A stretch of DNA of 64,000 bases from Megascapheus bottae (lineage: Eukaryota > Chordata > Mammalia > Rodentia > Geomyidae), in assembly GCA_024803745.1 (NCBI GenBank), contig JANJXV010000004.1, positions 57,021,858-57,085,857 of the forward strand, written 5' to 3'. The translations under genes and the position numbers were made by a program. The first letter of the stretch is position 1. Each line of letters opens with the position of its first letter. The notes under the pieces were generated by a model. The model did no database searches and was not told the origin of the DNA. It saw only the letters and a program-made list of their open reading frames with translations. Below are positions 10,340-20,864 of the stretch, piece after piece.

Positions 10340-10592
10340 TACCAGTACTAACACTTGAATTCAGATGCCAGTACTCGCACTTGAACTCAGTCTTGTGGTC
10401 TTGATTTTCTCCCTGCCCCACTCCTCACCTCCCTCAAGGCTGGCATCTTATCAGAGGAGCCACATCTTTACTTCTGGCTTTTTGCTGGGTAATTAGAGAT
10501 GAGAGTCTTTTAAATATATCTGCCTGGACTGGTTTCATACTTTGATCCACAGATCTTAGCCTCTTGAGTAGTTAGCATTACAGGGATAAGGT
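10340..10592 (-). mobile_element. B1-ID composite SINE, diverged
   Basis: A type B element on minus next to the GT repeat, which replaced its A-tail. A partial duplication of 'ccagtactnacacttgaa' appears at 10343-10384. Confidence 0.8.
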
Positions 10593-10881
10593 ATTTTCCA
10601 TTCCTGTTAGTTCTTTACCAAAGGAAACAATGAGATGACTTGTAGAAGTGTATGGCCTATTGTGTGGCACTGAAATACTAATACATACTTGTTCATGCCT
10701 TGGAATCTTCTTTTTCAGTCTATACTCTCCTTAATCCACAACAAGGCTCTTCCTGGGTCAGGGTCAGTTAAAGTCTAGAGATCAAGGGGGTGGCATGTGT
10801 GTGTGTGGGGGTGGGGGCAGGAAGATTGGTAACCCAGAAGAGAAGAATGTAGGACAGATGGTCAAAGACAGTGAACAACTC

Positions 10882-11120
10882 TGTGTATGTGTGGGTGCAC
10901 ACTGAACTCAGGACCTCACTCTCTTGCTTGGCTTCTTTGCTCAAGGCTGGTTGGTTATTCACCACTTGAGCCACACCTCCACTTCTGGCTTTTTCGGCTT
11001 GTTAATTGGAGATGAGCATCTCTCAGATCTGACTGCTTCTGGCTGGCTTTGAATCTTGATCCTTAGACCTTACCCTCCAGAGTAGATGACATCTCAGGTG
11101 TGAGCCACCAGCATCTGCAC
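10882..11120 (-). mobile_element. B1-ID composite SINE, diverged
   Basis: Right monomer ('cactgaactcaggacctcac', 'gagccacacctccac'), linker 'gttaattggagatgagc', and a B1-like end ('ggtgtgagccaccagc'). GTGT-rich DNA replaces the tail. Confidence 0.83.
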
Positions 11121-11121
11121 C

Positions 11122-11585
11122 GATTAAGATTTACAAACATCTATTGCATAGGATTGTGGTGTAAGGCAAAGGATGGTGAATAAGTGAATGACTCACTTAC
11201 ATAGAAATCAGGTTTGGAGGCTTGCAGACTACACATTTGTAATGGAAAGTGGAGCCATTAAAAAGGAAATCTTGCCTTTAAACAAGCTTATAAGATAAGT
11301 TTGTGAATTAGGGGCAGAAGGCTTAAAATGTAGAGAATTTAATTTACTGGTATTTCAAAGTTGTGTCAAAACAAATGGTAATGTTGCTCTTTTAGTTTCT
11401 CCTTTGATAATATTATTCTAATTTGCATTTCAAAATAATTCCCCAAGTACTAGTTATTTTGTATTGTTAGAAACAAGCCAAGAATAAATGAATAAATTCA
11501 TTGCAATACCAGGAAGCATAAAAATGGGTTCCTTTGGGTGAGTTCCTTTTTCTTTCTATGCCTTGATTCAAACATTGATTTAAAA
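11122..11585. other. unique AT-rich region
   Basis: No recognisable repeat, promoter or coding feature. Confidence 0.4.
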
Positions 11586-11587
11586 GA

Positions 11588-11848
11588 TTTGAGTAAGGTG
11601 TATGCCTGTTATTTTAGCTACTCAGGAGGCTGAGATTTGAGAATCACTGTTCTTCGAAGCCAGCCCAGGCAGGAAAGACCAGGAGACTCTTCCCTCCAAT
11701 TAATCACCAAAACCAACAGCAATAACAGCAACAACAAAACTGGAAGTAGAGCTATAGTTCAAATGGAAGTGCTGCTGCTTTGAGCAGGAAAAAGCCAAGC
11801 AAGAGTGTGAGGCCCTAACTTCAAGCTCCAGTGCCAGTAAGTATGCAC
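11588..11848 (+). mobile_element. B1-ID composite SINE
   Basis: A type B element on + with a good B1-like half ('agctactcaggaggctgag', 'aagccagcccaggcagg'), an expanded (AAC)n linker at 11705-11735 and a diverged right monomer. Confidence 0.87.
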
Positions 11849-11849
11849 G

Positions 11850-12425
11850 CATGTACTCTAGGGGAAAAGAAAGGCTTGGTAAACAACAGGTTCCTAAAGA
11901 TCAATCTAAAAGTTGAGAAACTATAGCTTAGCCATGAAGGATGAACTAAAAACCAAACACCTAGACACCTGCCTGTTAGAAAAGGTGCCATATCCCAGAC
12001 GTCAATTGTCATGGTTTTATGATGTCACTATATGTTAACTGTGCTCACTTACCTTGGCTATCAAACTTTTTGTCAGATTTTTCTACTATCTGTTATTTCA
12101 TTTCATCTATATAATATTTGAAATAAATCACAGTCTACAAAAAAAGTTACCATGATGTAAAATTGTGTGATTTCTGAAGGAATAATAAAAGCCAGGGTTT
12201 AAAAAGAATGCAGAGAGATAGTAATATAAGAGGCCAGCCCTACCCTTAACTTTGAGCCGTTTCGCTTTATCTCTTTCCACAGCTGTTAAAATCAAGGGCG
12301 CTGAAGTAAATCGGTCCTCATATTCTTTTCGGAGTTATAACTTTTTAACTCTGCAATATGATGTGAAAGTTTTATGAAGCCATTTGATATGGCTAAGTTT
12401 TGGTTAGGATGGGGATACTTGGAAA
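11850..12425. other. unique region
   Basis: No assignable repeat or gene. The open frame at 11821-12012 (minus) overlaps the SINE edge and is not credible. Confidence 0.4.
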
Positions 12426-12428
12426 TAA

Positions 12429-13140
12429 TTGTTCACCTACTTAAGTAATGAGGATAGGAAAAGTTTATTACAAGAGAGATATGACAAGCAAGGAGAGCAT
12501 ATCTATGTCATCTGGCCAGGGGGGAAATGGCAGATAAACTTCTGGCTGCCATCTTGGCCATCTTCATCCATCTCCCTCATTGCAGAGTTTGGCCTTTGGT
12601 TAAATAGTAAGTGTTGGAGGGCTTTCTGATAGGAGGATCTCATTCCTGCTTCCTACAAGGTTGTGATGCCAAATCCTGTTCTTATTGTCCCATTCTGTTT
12701 TCTTTCTGGCATCCTCATTTTTTTTCCCCTCTGTCTCCATTTTACCGGGAGGCAGTTTTTTGGTTTATCAGCTTATCCAGACATCTAAGAGCTCTATAGA
12801 CCACCATTTCTGCCTGGCTGCTTTCTTACTAACCCTGCATCAGAATCCCCCATTGGAAGAGGTAACCCTAACTACTGTTAGGCCAAGGGGTGACAACCAA
12901 TCTCATTGCATCCTGCTGATTTAGGGGCACCAGTGGATCAGTAGCTGGTTTCTGGATCCTTTGCTGAGGGCAGTTCCACAAGGTCTCTGTAAGCCTGGGA
13001 CCAGGTTCTTAGGATCCCTCACTTTTGATCCTCTTATAACACAACTTCCTCTACTCAGTTCACTGAATCCTCACCTGCATGGTATCTGCCTTGAAGATGA
13101 GATGTTTTCATTTCTGTCTATGGGACTGCAAAAGAAAGAT
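12429..13140 (-). mobile_element. possible LTR-like element, unassigned
   Basis: On the minus strand an AATAAA signal (12462-12467 region) lies about 35 bp inside an edge that reads TG...CA-like ('tgttcacctacttaag' on +). The following about 600 bp has mixed C/T-rich words unlike the SINEs and L1s. The far boundary and a partner LTR were not found, so this is tentative; it could be unique DNA. Confidence 0.25.
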
Positions 13141-13252
13141 GTAATAACTAGAATATGACTATAAATCTACGTTAATACAATGGACAATAAAAGACAAATA
13201 ATTACACTTGGACATGATTAATTAAGCATCACTCTATGCATTTGCAAGGAGG

Positions 13253-14020
13253 ACATTCTTTTTTTTTAAATTGTATTTTATTGTTGGGTAATGTATAGAG
13301 TGGTTACAGTTACATTTATCAGGTAGTGGGTACATTACTTCTCGAACATTGATACCCCTTCTTGTGTCTCCCCCTTTCCCTTCCCCACCCTTCCTAATCA
13401 TCTTGGTTTTTTTCCCCTTCCCTATTTCAAATAAACAAATGTATATATATAGAATATACCAGGTAACAAAGACAGATACAGTAACATGAGATAAACTGTA
13501 AGGGGAAAAATGAAAAAAATAACTTCACATCATACATTAAGAACAACAATTACAAAGATAAACCTCTTTTTTTTTTTTTCCAGTCCTGGGCTTGAGCTCA
13601 GGGCCTGAGCACTGTCCTTGGACTTTCTCAAAGTTAGAGCTCTACCACTTGAGCCTCAGCACCACTTCAGGCTTTTTTTTTCTATGTATGTGGTACCAAG
13701 GAATCGAACCTGGGTCTTCATGCATGCTAGGCAAACACCTTAACCACTAGGCCAAACTCCCGGCCCAAAGATAACCTCTTGTTTCTATAACCTAGAGTTC
13801 ATTTTGCTTAGTCACAACCTATATAGCTGTATGTACATAGCTTTTGAGCTATTGTGATCCTCTGCTAGGAGAATTCTAGATGTGTACTAATTATTACAAA
13901 TGAGAAAAACCATGAAGTTTGTGTTCCTTTGGGTCTGGCTTACTTCACTTAATGATTTTTTTCCGCTAAGTTTTTCCATTTCCTTACAAATGAGGCAATG
14001 TCATTCTTTCTGATGGCAGC
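13253..14020 (-). mobile_element. L1 3' end, interrupted by a SINE
   Basis: Read on minus, this is the end of ORF2 and the 3' UTR of an L1, ending in a polyA tail (T-run at 13259). Segments such as 'tggttacagttacatttatc', 'attgatacccc' and 'ggcttacttcacttaatg' match the L1 3' ends at 38804-39281 and 41946-42475. A SINE (13569-13766) splits it. Confidence 0.88.
13569..13766 (-). mobile_element. dimeric ID-type SINE nested in L1, with TSD
   Basis: A full type A element on minus, flanked by 'aaagataaacctctt' (13554-13568) and 'aaagataacctctt' (13767-13780). It is younger than the L1 that hosts it. Confidence 0.93.
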
Positions 14021-14139
14021 ACAGAATTCAGAGGAGGATATTTTTAGGAGAGGATCAGAAGGGCTCAATAACTATGTGCATGTGACCATGTGAAATGATG
14101 CTTATCTAAATGAATTCCAAAAATTGAGATGAGGTTTTT

Positions 14140-14344
14140 GTTTTTTTTTTTTTTTTTTTTGCCAGTCCAGGGTGTGAGCTCAGGGCCTGAGTAACTATCC
14201 TTGGGTTTTTAATCAAAGCTAGAACTCTACCACTTGAGCCACAGCACCACTTCCAGCTTCTATGTATGTGGTACCTAGGAATCGAGCCTGGGTATTTGTA
14301 CATGCTAGGAAAGCACTCTACCACTAGACCAAACTCCCAGCCCA
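14140..14344 (-). mobile_element. dimeric ID-type SINE, first of a serial insertion cluster
   Basis: A type A element on minus with a T20 run. Its flanks are 'gagatgaggtttt' (14126) and 'gaaatgaggtttt' (14345-14357). The same word recurs after the next two retroposons. Confidence 0.93.
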
Positions 14345-14357
14345 GAAATGAGGTTTT

Positions 14358-14575
14358 GTTTTGTTTTTGTGGGTCATGGGGCTTGAACTAGGCCCAGGCA
14401 CTGTCCCTGAGCTCTTCAGCTCAAAGCTACCACCTTACCCTTGAGCCAAGCCCCATTTCCCATTTTCTAGAGGTTAATTGGAGAGAAGAGTCTCAGGTCC
14501 TTTTGTGCCCAGGGTGGCTTTGAACCTTGATCCTCAGACCTAGGATTACAGGTGTGAGCCACCGTTCCTGGTTTA
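14358..14575 (-). mobile_element. B1-ID composite SINE, second of the cluster
   Basis: A type B element on minus between copies 2 and 3 of the target word ('gaaatgaggtttt' 14345-14357, 'gaaatgagctttt' 14576-14588). The usual 'gcctcctgagtagc' is deleted near 14540. Confidence 0.9.
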
Positions 14576-14588
14576 GAAATGAGCTTTT

Positions 14589-14733
14589 TTTTTTCTTTTT
14601 TTTTATTGTAATTAGTAAAAGGGTTACATGATATTTGCCAGATAGAAGGTGCATTAATTCACATACATTGATACCCTTTCACATGTCTTGGTACCCGTTT
14701 CCCTCCCCCCCCACACCCCCACCCGTCTTGGTT
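14589..14733 (-). mobile_element. very short L1 3' UTR insertion, third of the cluster
   Basis: About 145 bp of L1 3' end on minus: a polyT start, 'gggttacatgatatttgcc', 'gaaggtgcattaattcac' and the C-rich tract (complement of the G-rich 3' UTR tract). It is flanked by 'gaaatgagctttt' at 14576-14588 and 14734-14746, so it is a true, severely 5'-truncated L1 insertion. Confidence 0.9.
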
Positions 14734-14756
14734 GAAATGAGCTTTTTAATTGTACT

Positions 14757-15045
14757 GTTTTCAATTATTTTTTCTTTGTTTTTCCTTTGCTTTAGTCTCT
14801 TTTGTCGCTGGTTTTAATTTCAGTACCCTTTGTCTTGTGTATAAGTTTATCCAATTTGGGGAGCAGAAGGGGAATCAGCAACAGTGGGCCAAAAGGTGAA
14901 CCAATTCAAGCATGATACTGACTAGACATGGTGGAAATGAACTTTACAACTTGGAGGTGTGGCAGGGGATCAGGTTATTAACTATAACCCCTCTGTACAT
15001 TACCTTTATAATAAAATTTAAATGTAAAAATAAAAAGAATGAAGT
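14757..15045 (+). mobile_element. unclassified polyA-tailed retroposon, copy 1
   Basis: About 290 bp from a T/C-rich start through 'gtctcttttgtcgctgg' and 'ctttgtcttgtgtataag' to 'ctgtacattacctttataat' and an A-rich tail. A related segment lies at 45342-45640 with the same order of landmarks (CT-rich start, 'tttgtgtcttgtatataag', a terminal 'tgtaactgtaaatcctctg' and an A-rich tail). It could be the 3' end of an older L1 subfamily or a separate non-LTR family. Confidence 0.5.
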
Positions 15046-15152
15046 TTTATGAATAATTCATCTAAGTTAAACCACTCCCACCCCTCTTGAGAGTGTGATG
15101 ATCTCAGAGATGTGGTTGCTCAAACAGAGTATCTCCTTGGTTCAAGTTTATG

Positions 15153-15358
15153 GTTTTTTTTTTCTTCTTTTTTGCCAGTCCTGGGCTTGGGCTCAGGGCC
15201 TGAGCACTGTCCTTGGACTTTCTCAAGGCTTAGCACTCTACCACTTGAGCCTCAGCACCACTTCCAGCTTTTTTCAATGTATGTGGTACCGAGGAATCGA
15301 ACCCAGGTCTTTGTGCGTGCTAGGCAAGCACTCTACCACTAGGCCAAACTCCCGGCCC
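15153..15358 (-). mobile_element. dimeric ID-type SINE with TSD
   Basis: A full type A element on minus, close to consensus. It is flanked by 'caagtttatg' at 15143 and 15359. Confidence 0.94.
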
Positions 15359-15436
15359 CAAGTTTATGTTTTTACATAAAAATGTATTCAAATCTTTTGC
15401 AGAAGATACTCTCAAGAACTTAAGACATGAGTTATA

Positions 15437-15665
15437 GTCAGGTGCTAGCATCTCACATTGTAATCCTAGCCACTCAGGAAGTTGAGAAATGAAGATTTTT
15501 GTTTAAAACCAGCCCAGGCAGACAAACATGTGAGACTCTTCTTCTCAATTAACCAGCAAAATGTTAGAAGTTCAGCTGTGTTTCAAGTGGTAGAGGGCCA
15601 GTATTGAGAGAAGTCAGATGGGAACATGAGGCCCTGAGTATAAACTCCAGTACTGGCTGTTGACC
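15437..15665 (+). mobile_element. B1-ID composite SINE
   Basis: B1-like half 'gtaatcctagccactcagg', linker 'caattaaccagcaaaatg', right monomer diverged, tail followed by a short CA-rich stretch (15678-15705). Confidence 0.87.
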
Positions 15666-16030
15666 ATACATGCTCATATACACACACACCACACACAAGA
15701 CACACCATGACTAGTGTTTTGTGTCCAATAGCCTTTCAGTTATTTTTTATTTCATTTTGTAATGATGATGTTTCTTTTGCTTGCACAGCAGCGTACTTGA
15801 GGTACATTCACTTGTAGGGTAGGGGCATGGTGTGCCCAAACTTACTCCTTTTTTCAATGGGGGTCACCTCTAAACTGCCTTGCTTAAGGTGTGGGCAGTG
15901 GCACAGATGTCATTTTGTTGGAGATTCATTCACCTGGAGATTCATTCACGTGAACTTTTTTTTAATACTAGGCTATGATATTCATTTATGTCTTGTTTTC
16001 TACTTTTTTTTTTTACTGATAAAAACTAGA
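15666..16030. other. unique interval
   Basis: A short ACAC-rich stretch, then no identifiable feature. The frame at 15827-16084 runs into the SINE and is not a gene. Confidence 0.4.
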
Positions 16031-16033
16031 CCA

Positions 16034-16280
16034 TTAGAAGACAGGGTGGCTCATGCCTATAATCCTAGCTACTCAGGAGGCTGAGGTCTGAGGATCAAGG
16101 CTCAAAGCCAGCCCAGGCACAAAAGGACCTGAGACTCTTATCTCCAATTAACCTCTAGAAAATGGGAAGTGGAGCTTGGCTTAAGGGATTGGGTGGTAGC
16201 CTTGAGCTGAAGAGCTCAGGGATAGTGCCCAAGCTGAGTTCAAGCACCATGACCCACCAACAAAACAAAACAGAAAAACA
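16034..16280 (+). mobile_element. B1-ID composite SINE, full length
   Basis: 'ggtggctcatgcctataatc', 'tactcaggaggctgaggtc', 'aattaacctctagaaaatgg', 'gagctcagggatagtgcc', A-rich (AACAAAAC) tail. It is a good-quality copy. Confidence 0.92.
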
Positions 16281-16513
16281 ACTGCAAAACAACCTGGACT
16301 GTTCTTTAATCAATGAATCTAAATCAGGGTTGTTTGGTACCTTTGGGATCACAAGGAGTTTTTCATCCTCTGGCAGGTTTCCATGTGACCCTGTATTGGG
16401 CAGCTGCCAGTGCTGTTCCCTCTGTAATGCTGTGGTCCACATGGACTGCTGGTATTTTTGGTTGTGTTGTTACATGTGGAATTTCTGTTACATGTGGAAT
16501 TTCCCTCATAAAT
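16281..16513. other. unique interval
   Basis: Short unique DNA with two overlapping open frames on both strands. No motif is visible. A tandem 'gttacatgtggaatttc' pair occurs at about 16468-16502. Confidence 0.4.
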
Positions 16514-16531
16514 ACAGAACTGGCTAGTTTT

Positions 16532-16750
16532 GTTGTTGTTGTTGTTGTTTTTTGCCAGTCATGGGGCTTGAACTCATGGCCTGAGCACTGTCCTTGGACA
16601 CTTTTTGCTCAGAGCTAGTGCTCTGCTACTTGAGCCACAGCACTACTTTGATTTTTCTGTGTATGTGATACTGAGGGATCAAACCTAGGGCTTTATGCAT
16701 GCTAGGCAATCACTCTACCACTAGGCAACTAGGCTACACTCCCAGCCTCA
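16532..16750 (-). mobile_element. dimeric ID-type SINE, first of a two-SINE serial insertion
   Basis: A type A element on minus with a (TTG)n/T tail. Its flanks are 'acagaactggctag' at 16514 and 16751. Confidence 0.93.
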
Positions 16751-16768
16751 ACAGAACTGGCTAGGTTT

Positions 16769-17017
16769 GTGTGTGTGTGTGGGGGGGGGGTGTCTTGGGA
16801 CTTGAACTCAGCCTGGGTGCTGTCCCTTAGCTCTTCAGCTCAAAGCTACCGCCTTACTCCATGAGCCAAGCCCCACTTGGTTTTCTAGAGGATAATTGGA
16901 GATGAAGAGACTCAGGTCCTTTTGTGCCTAGGCTGGTTTGCTGGCTTTGAACCTTGATCCTCAGATCTCAGCCTCCTGCGTAGCTAGGATTGCAGGTGTG
17001 AGCTACTGTACCCTGTT
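16769..17017 (-). mobile_element. B1-ID composite SINE, second of the serial insertion
   Basis: A type B element on minus with a GT/G-run at its tail side. The same target word reappears at 17018 ('acaactggctaggttt'). Three copies of one target therefore bracket two SINEs. Confidence 0.9.
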
Positions 17018-17065
17018 ACAACTGGCTAGGTTTAATGGTGACATAAACACAGTTTGACGTTTCTA

Positions 17066-17290
17066 TCTGGGTGCCAGTGGTTCATGCTTGTATTGTAGTT
17101 ACTTGGGAGGCTTAGTTCAGAGGCTCAGGGTTTGAATGCAGCCCCCACAGAAAAGTTTGAAAGAACTCCCCCTCAGCCCATATTAACTATGGTGGCATGT
17201 GCCTGCCATCCTAGCTTCAAGGCAGGCTGAGAATGGGAGGAGTTTGGCTCAAGGTCAGCTTAAGAAAAACTGAAAATATTCCATTGCAAA
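17066..17290 (+). mobile_element. B1-like SINE pair, degenerate
   Basis: Two B1-like pieces in tandem: 'gtgccagtggttcatgcttg' with 'tacttgggaggcttag', then 'gtggcatgtgcctgccatcc' with 'caaggcaggctgagaatggg'. Both are old and diverged. Confidence 0.65.
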
Positions 17291-17303
17291 AGAAGAAGTT
17301 GGG

Positions 17304-17492
17304 GGCCAGAGTTTGGCCTAGTGGTAGAGTGCTTGCCTAGCATGCATGAAGATCTGGATTCGATTCCTTGGTACCACATACTTAGAAAAAAAGTTGGAAG
17401 TGGTGCTGTAGCTCAAGTGGTAGAGCTCTAGCCTTGAGAAATGTCCAAGGACAGTGCCCTGAGTTCAAGCCCCACAACTGGACAAAAAAAAA
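17304..17492 (+). mobile_element. dimeric ID-type SINE with perfect 16-bp TSD
   Basis: A full type A element on + flanked by 'aaaagaagaagttggg' at 17288-17303 and 17493-17508. Confidence 0.96.
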
Positions 17493-17611
17493 AAAAGAAG
17501 AAGTTGGGTGTTTACCACATCAGTCATGGTGGGAAGACTGAAAGAGGTCAGGATTAGGATTTAGGCTGGGCTTGGGTGAGAAGTGAGAACTTATCTCAAA
17601 ATTAACCATCA

Positions 17612-17815
17612 AAAGCCAAGCACTAGTGGCTCACACTTATAATGATAGCTATGTGAAGCTGAGGATTTCAGGCTCAAAAGTCCATGAGACTGTTCTCTTG
17701 AATTAACCAGCAAAAAAGTGAGAAGTAGAGCTGATGCTCAAGTAGTAGAGCATGACCCTTGAGCAAAAAAGCTAATAACAATGCAAGGCTTTGAGCTCAA
17801 AAGCAAATTACCGGC
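17612..17815 (+). mobile_element. B1-ID composite SINE, diverged
   Basis: 'agtggctcacacttataatg', 'tccatgagactgttctc', 'gaattaaccagcaaaaaag', 'ggctttgagctc'. It abuts the truncated L1 at its 3' side. Confidence 0.83.
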
Positions 17816-17859
17816 ATAAAAGAAGGATGCATGATAGCTTAATAATTAAGCTAGAAAAA

Positions 17860-19235
17860 TTCAACGCAATACCCATCTATATCCCAATGTCATTCTTTAA
17901 AGAAATAGAAGAGGTAATCCAAAATTTGATATGGAATAATAAAAGACCCCGTATAGCAAAAACACTTCTTAGCAGAAAGAACAGCACAGGAGGAATTTCA
18001 ATAACAAACTTTAGACTCTATTACAGAGCTATAATTATCAAAACAGCTTGATACTGGCACAAGAACAGGCCTGAAGACCAATGGAATAGAACTAAAGACC
18101 CAGATATTAAACCACAGACCTATGGCCACCTAGCCTTTGACAAGAGAGCCAAAAAAAATTGAATGGAAGAAAGATAGCCTTTTCAACAAGTGGTGCTGGC
18201 AGAACTGGTTAAGCACATGCAGAAAACTAAAGTTGGATCCTTCTTTGTCACCCTGCACTAGAATTAACTCCAAATGCATCAAAGACCTGGAGGTAAAAGC
18301 TGACACACTGAAAACTTTACAGGAAGGAATAGGAGATACACTAGGCCTCCTTGGCACAGGTCGAAAGTTTCTTAATAAGGACCAAAAATCACAACAAATC
18401 AGAGAAAGGCTGCATTAAACTGCAGAGCTTTTGTATGGCAAAGGACATAGCTAGTAAATTAATTAGGAAGCCTACAGAATAAGAGAAGATCTTCACCAAC
18501 CAAACAACGGACAAAGGCCTCATATCTAAAATATATCAACAGCTCAAAAAATTGAATTAATCCAAAAAAAAAATTGAATCAATCCAAAACTAATCTCCAA
18601 AGTAACAACAATCCCATTAAAAGATGGGCCAAAGACTTAAAGAGAGTCTTCTCTGAAGAAGAAACAAAAATGGCCTATAGACACATGAAGAAATGCTCAA
18701 CATCTCTGGTCATAAAAGAAATGCAAATCAAAACAACTCTAAAATTCTACCTCACTCCAGTTAGAATGGCCAGGATCAAGAAAATAACAACAGATGTTGG
18801 AGGGGATATGGCCAGGAGGGGTCACTACTACACTGTTGGTGGGAGTGCAAACTCCTTCAACCACTATGGAAAGCAGTATGGCACTGCCTCAAAAGACTAA
18901 ACATAGATCTCCCCTATGACCCAGCAATTCCACTACTTGGCATTTACCCAATCATCCAGAAAAAAGGACATATTAAATCCACCAGCACAACAATGTTCAT
19001 TGCAGCACTATTTACCATAGCAAAGATATGGAACCAACCTAGATGTCCCTCAGTTGATGAGTGGATCAACAAGTTGTGGTATTTGTACACAATGGAATTC
19101 TATGCTGCTGTCAGAAAGAATGACATCGCCCCATTTGTTAGGAAAAGGAAAGACTTAGAAAAAATCATATTAAGTGCAGTAAACCAGACTCAAAGGAACT
19201 TAGGCTCAATGGTTTCCCTCATTCATCATAACTAG
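17860..19235 (+). pseudogene. L1 ORF2p C-terminal fragment (pseudogene)
   Basis: Open pieces at 17791-18051, 18137-18418, 18574-18900 and 18993-19235 together cover the last third of L1 ORF2p, after the reverse transcriptase. The C-terminal domain of ORF2p binds RNA/DNA and carries a Cys-rich stretch in intact elements. Frameshifts separate the pieces (for example near 18055-18160 and an in-frame stop near 18418 and 18480), so no protein of useful length can be made. Confidence 0.85.
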
Positions 19236-19493
19236 AAACCTTGGGCTCTCCTAGCTAGATTTGCAATAGAGCAAAACCTTGATATAAAAGGCCATATAGT
19301 ATGACGCTAAATGAAAGGATCTCTAGGATATAGAAACAAAAGCCATATAATGAATGATTGTTGTACTTAATGTACTATGTTATTTCTCATCTCTTTTGCT
19401 GTCCCTTGGTTATCTCATATTGTTACAGTATCTCACTTTGTTACCTGATATATTGGATTATTTGTATTTGGTTATTTGAAATTGGATAGGGAA

Positions 19494-19541
19494 GTGGGGA
19501 AAACAAGATGAGGGGTGGGGGTGGGGGGAGGGAAATGGGGA
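19494..19541 (+). other. G-rich tract of L1 3' UTR (G-quadruplex candidate)
   Basis: Contains GGGG, GGGGG, GGGGGG and GGG runs with 1-3 nt spacers. Equivalent tracts occur at 34480-34527 and 60315-60371. A G-rich polypurine tract is a known feature of mammalian L1 3' UTRs. Confidence 0.75.
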
Positions 19542-19679
19542 CCAAGACATGTGAAAGGGTATCAATATATGTGAATTAATGCACCTTCTATCTTGCAAAT
19601 GTAATGTAACCCTTCTATTAATTACAATAAAAATATATGAAAAAAATAATGAAGGTAGAAGCCCTGAATTCAAACCAGT

Positions 19680-19681
<2 letters not shown>

Positions 19682-19719
<38 letters not shown>
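19682..19719. repeat. (AC)n microsatellite
   Basis: A pure CA run of 38 bp just after a SINE-tail-like sequence downstream of the L1. Confidence 0.96.
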
Positions 19720-19721
<2 letters not shown>

Positions 19722-20285
19722 TTATCTTGATTATTGTAGCTTTTCCCTAGTAAATCTGAATGATACTAAGATAAATTCGAATAACATCACCAGCCTGTTA
19801 GTGTCAGTGTCAACATTCTGTCACATACCTCATCTCACAAGCATGCTCACGAGCTGGGCACACTGAGTCTTAGAAACCTGTTTTCTGGCCTTATAGCCCG
19901 AAGCAACAGGGCACACTGGCACCAACCCTTTGATCTAGCTCCAGTTAATTCTTATTAGTCATAGATTCTATATTTGCAAATTGCCTGGTTTCAGTGATTT
20001 ATTTGTGACCTCCAAATCAATACATGTCCTACTTCATCTGGCCTTAAAGATGGCTGTAATCATTTCACAACCAAGAGAACAAGGTGAAGATTACATATCA
20101 GCTGAGACATAGTTGAACTGCTGAGCTTATGTCAAAAGATGTTAACATTCCATCTTGTGGTGTGAGAAAATCTGTCCTAATGGTAGAGATCAAAGTTAAG
20201 ACTTACTTGTAACCAGAACATTCCTAAAGGAAAGAATGAGATAGATTCAAAGTGATCAATGGAACACAACTTTACATAAAAGGTA
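19720..20285. other. unique region
   Basis: No repeat or gene recognised. Confidence 0.4.
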
Positions 20286-20287
20286 AT

Positions 20288-20536
20288 GCTTAGCCAGGTG
20301 AGGTGATTCACACCTGTAATGCTAGCTACTCAGATGGCTGAGATCTGAGGATCATAGTTCAAAGCCAGCCCAGGCACTAAAGTCCATGAGACTCTTATCT
20401 CCAATTAACCACCATACAACTGGAAGTGGTGCTGTGGCTCAAGGGGTAGGGCAGTAGCCTTGAGCTGAAGAGCTCAGGGACAGGGCGCAGGCCCAGAGTT
20501 TAAGCCCAATGACTGACAAAAAAAAAAAAAAAAAAG
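20288..20536 (+). mobile_element. B1-ID composite SINE, full length
   Basis: A type B copy close to consensus on +, with an A18 tail. The flanks 'aaaggtaatg' (20279 and 20533) are consistent with a target duplication. Confidence 0.94.
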
Positions 20537-20589
20537 GTAATGACTTCCCTGTTTTTTTTTTTTTTTTAATGCTTTCTCTGGGGTTTATT

Positions 20590-20842
20590 TGTTGTTGTTG
20601 TTTCCTTTCCTTTTTTCCCAGTTGTGGGGCTTGAATTCTGGGCCTGGACACTGTCCCTGAGCTCTTTGACTCAAGGCTGCCACCATCCCCCTTTAGCTAC
20701 AGCGCCATCCGGTTTTCTAGTGGTTAATTGGAGATAGTAGTCTCCCAGTCTTTAGTGCCTGAGCTGGCTTTGAACCACTATCCTCAGATCTCAGCCTCCT
20801 GAGTAGCTAGGATTACAGACGTGAGCCACTGCCTGTGGCTTG
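20590..20842 (-). mobile_element. B1-ID composite SINE, full length
   Basis: A type B element on minus. It runs from a (TTG)n/T-rich tail through 'gtggggcttgaattctggg', 'gttaattggagatagtag' and 'gagtagctaggattacag' to 'gtgagccactgcc'. It lies immediately outside the outer retroviral element. Confidence 0.92.
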
Positions 20843-20864
20843 CTCTAGTTAACTGTAATATCAC

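Larger units (their letters stand above)
17825..19655 (+). mobile_element. 5'-truncated L1 (ORF2 C-terminal third plus 3' UTR)
   Basis: An L1 insertion on +. Translation gives the ORF2 C-terminal region in broken frames: '[19 protein letters not shown]', then a Trp-rich segment, the '[16 protein letters not shown]' region, '[19 protein letters not shown]', and 'WNQPRCPSVDEWINKLWYLY'. A G-rich 3' UTR tract (19494-19540) and AATAAA-type tail follow. The 3' half is nearly identical to the L1 at 33083-34660, which suggests a fairly recent subfamily. Reverse transcriptase and endonuclease are missing, so it cannot be autonomous. No target duplication was identified. Confidence 0.93.
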
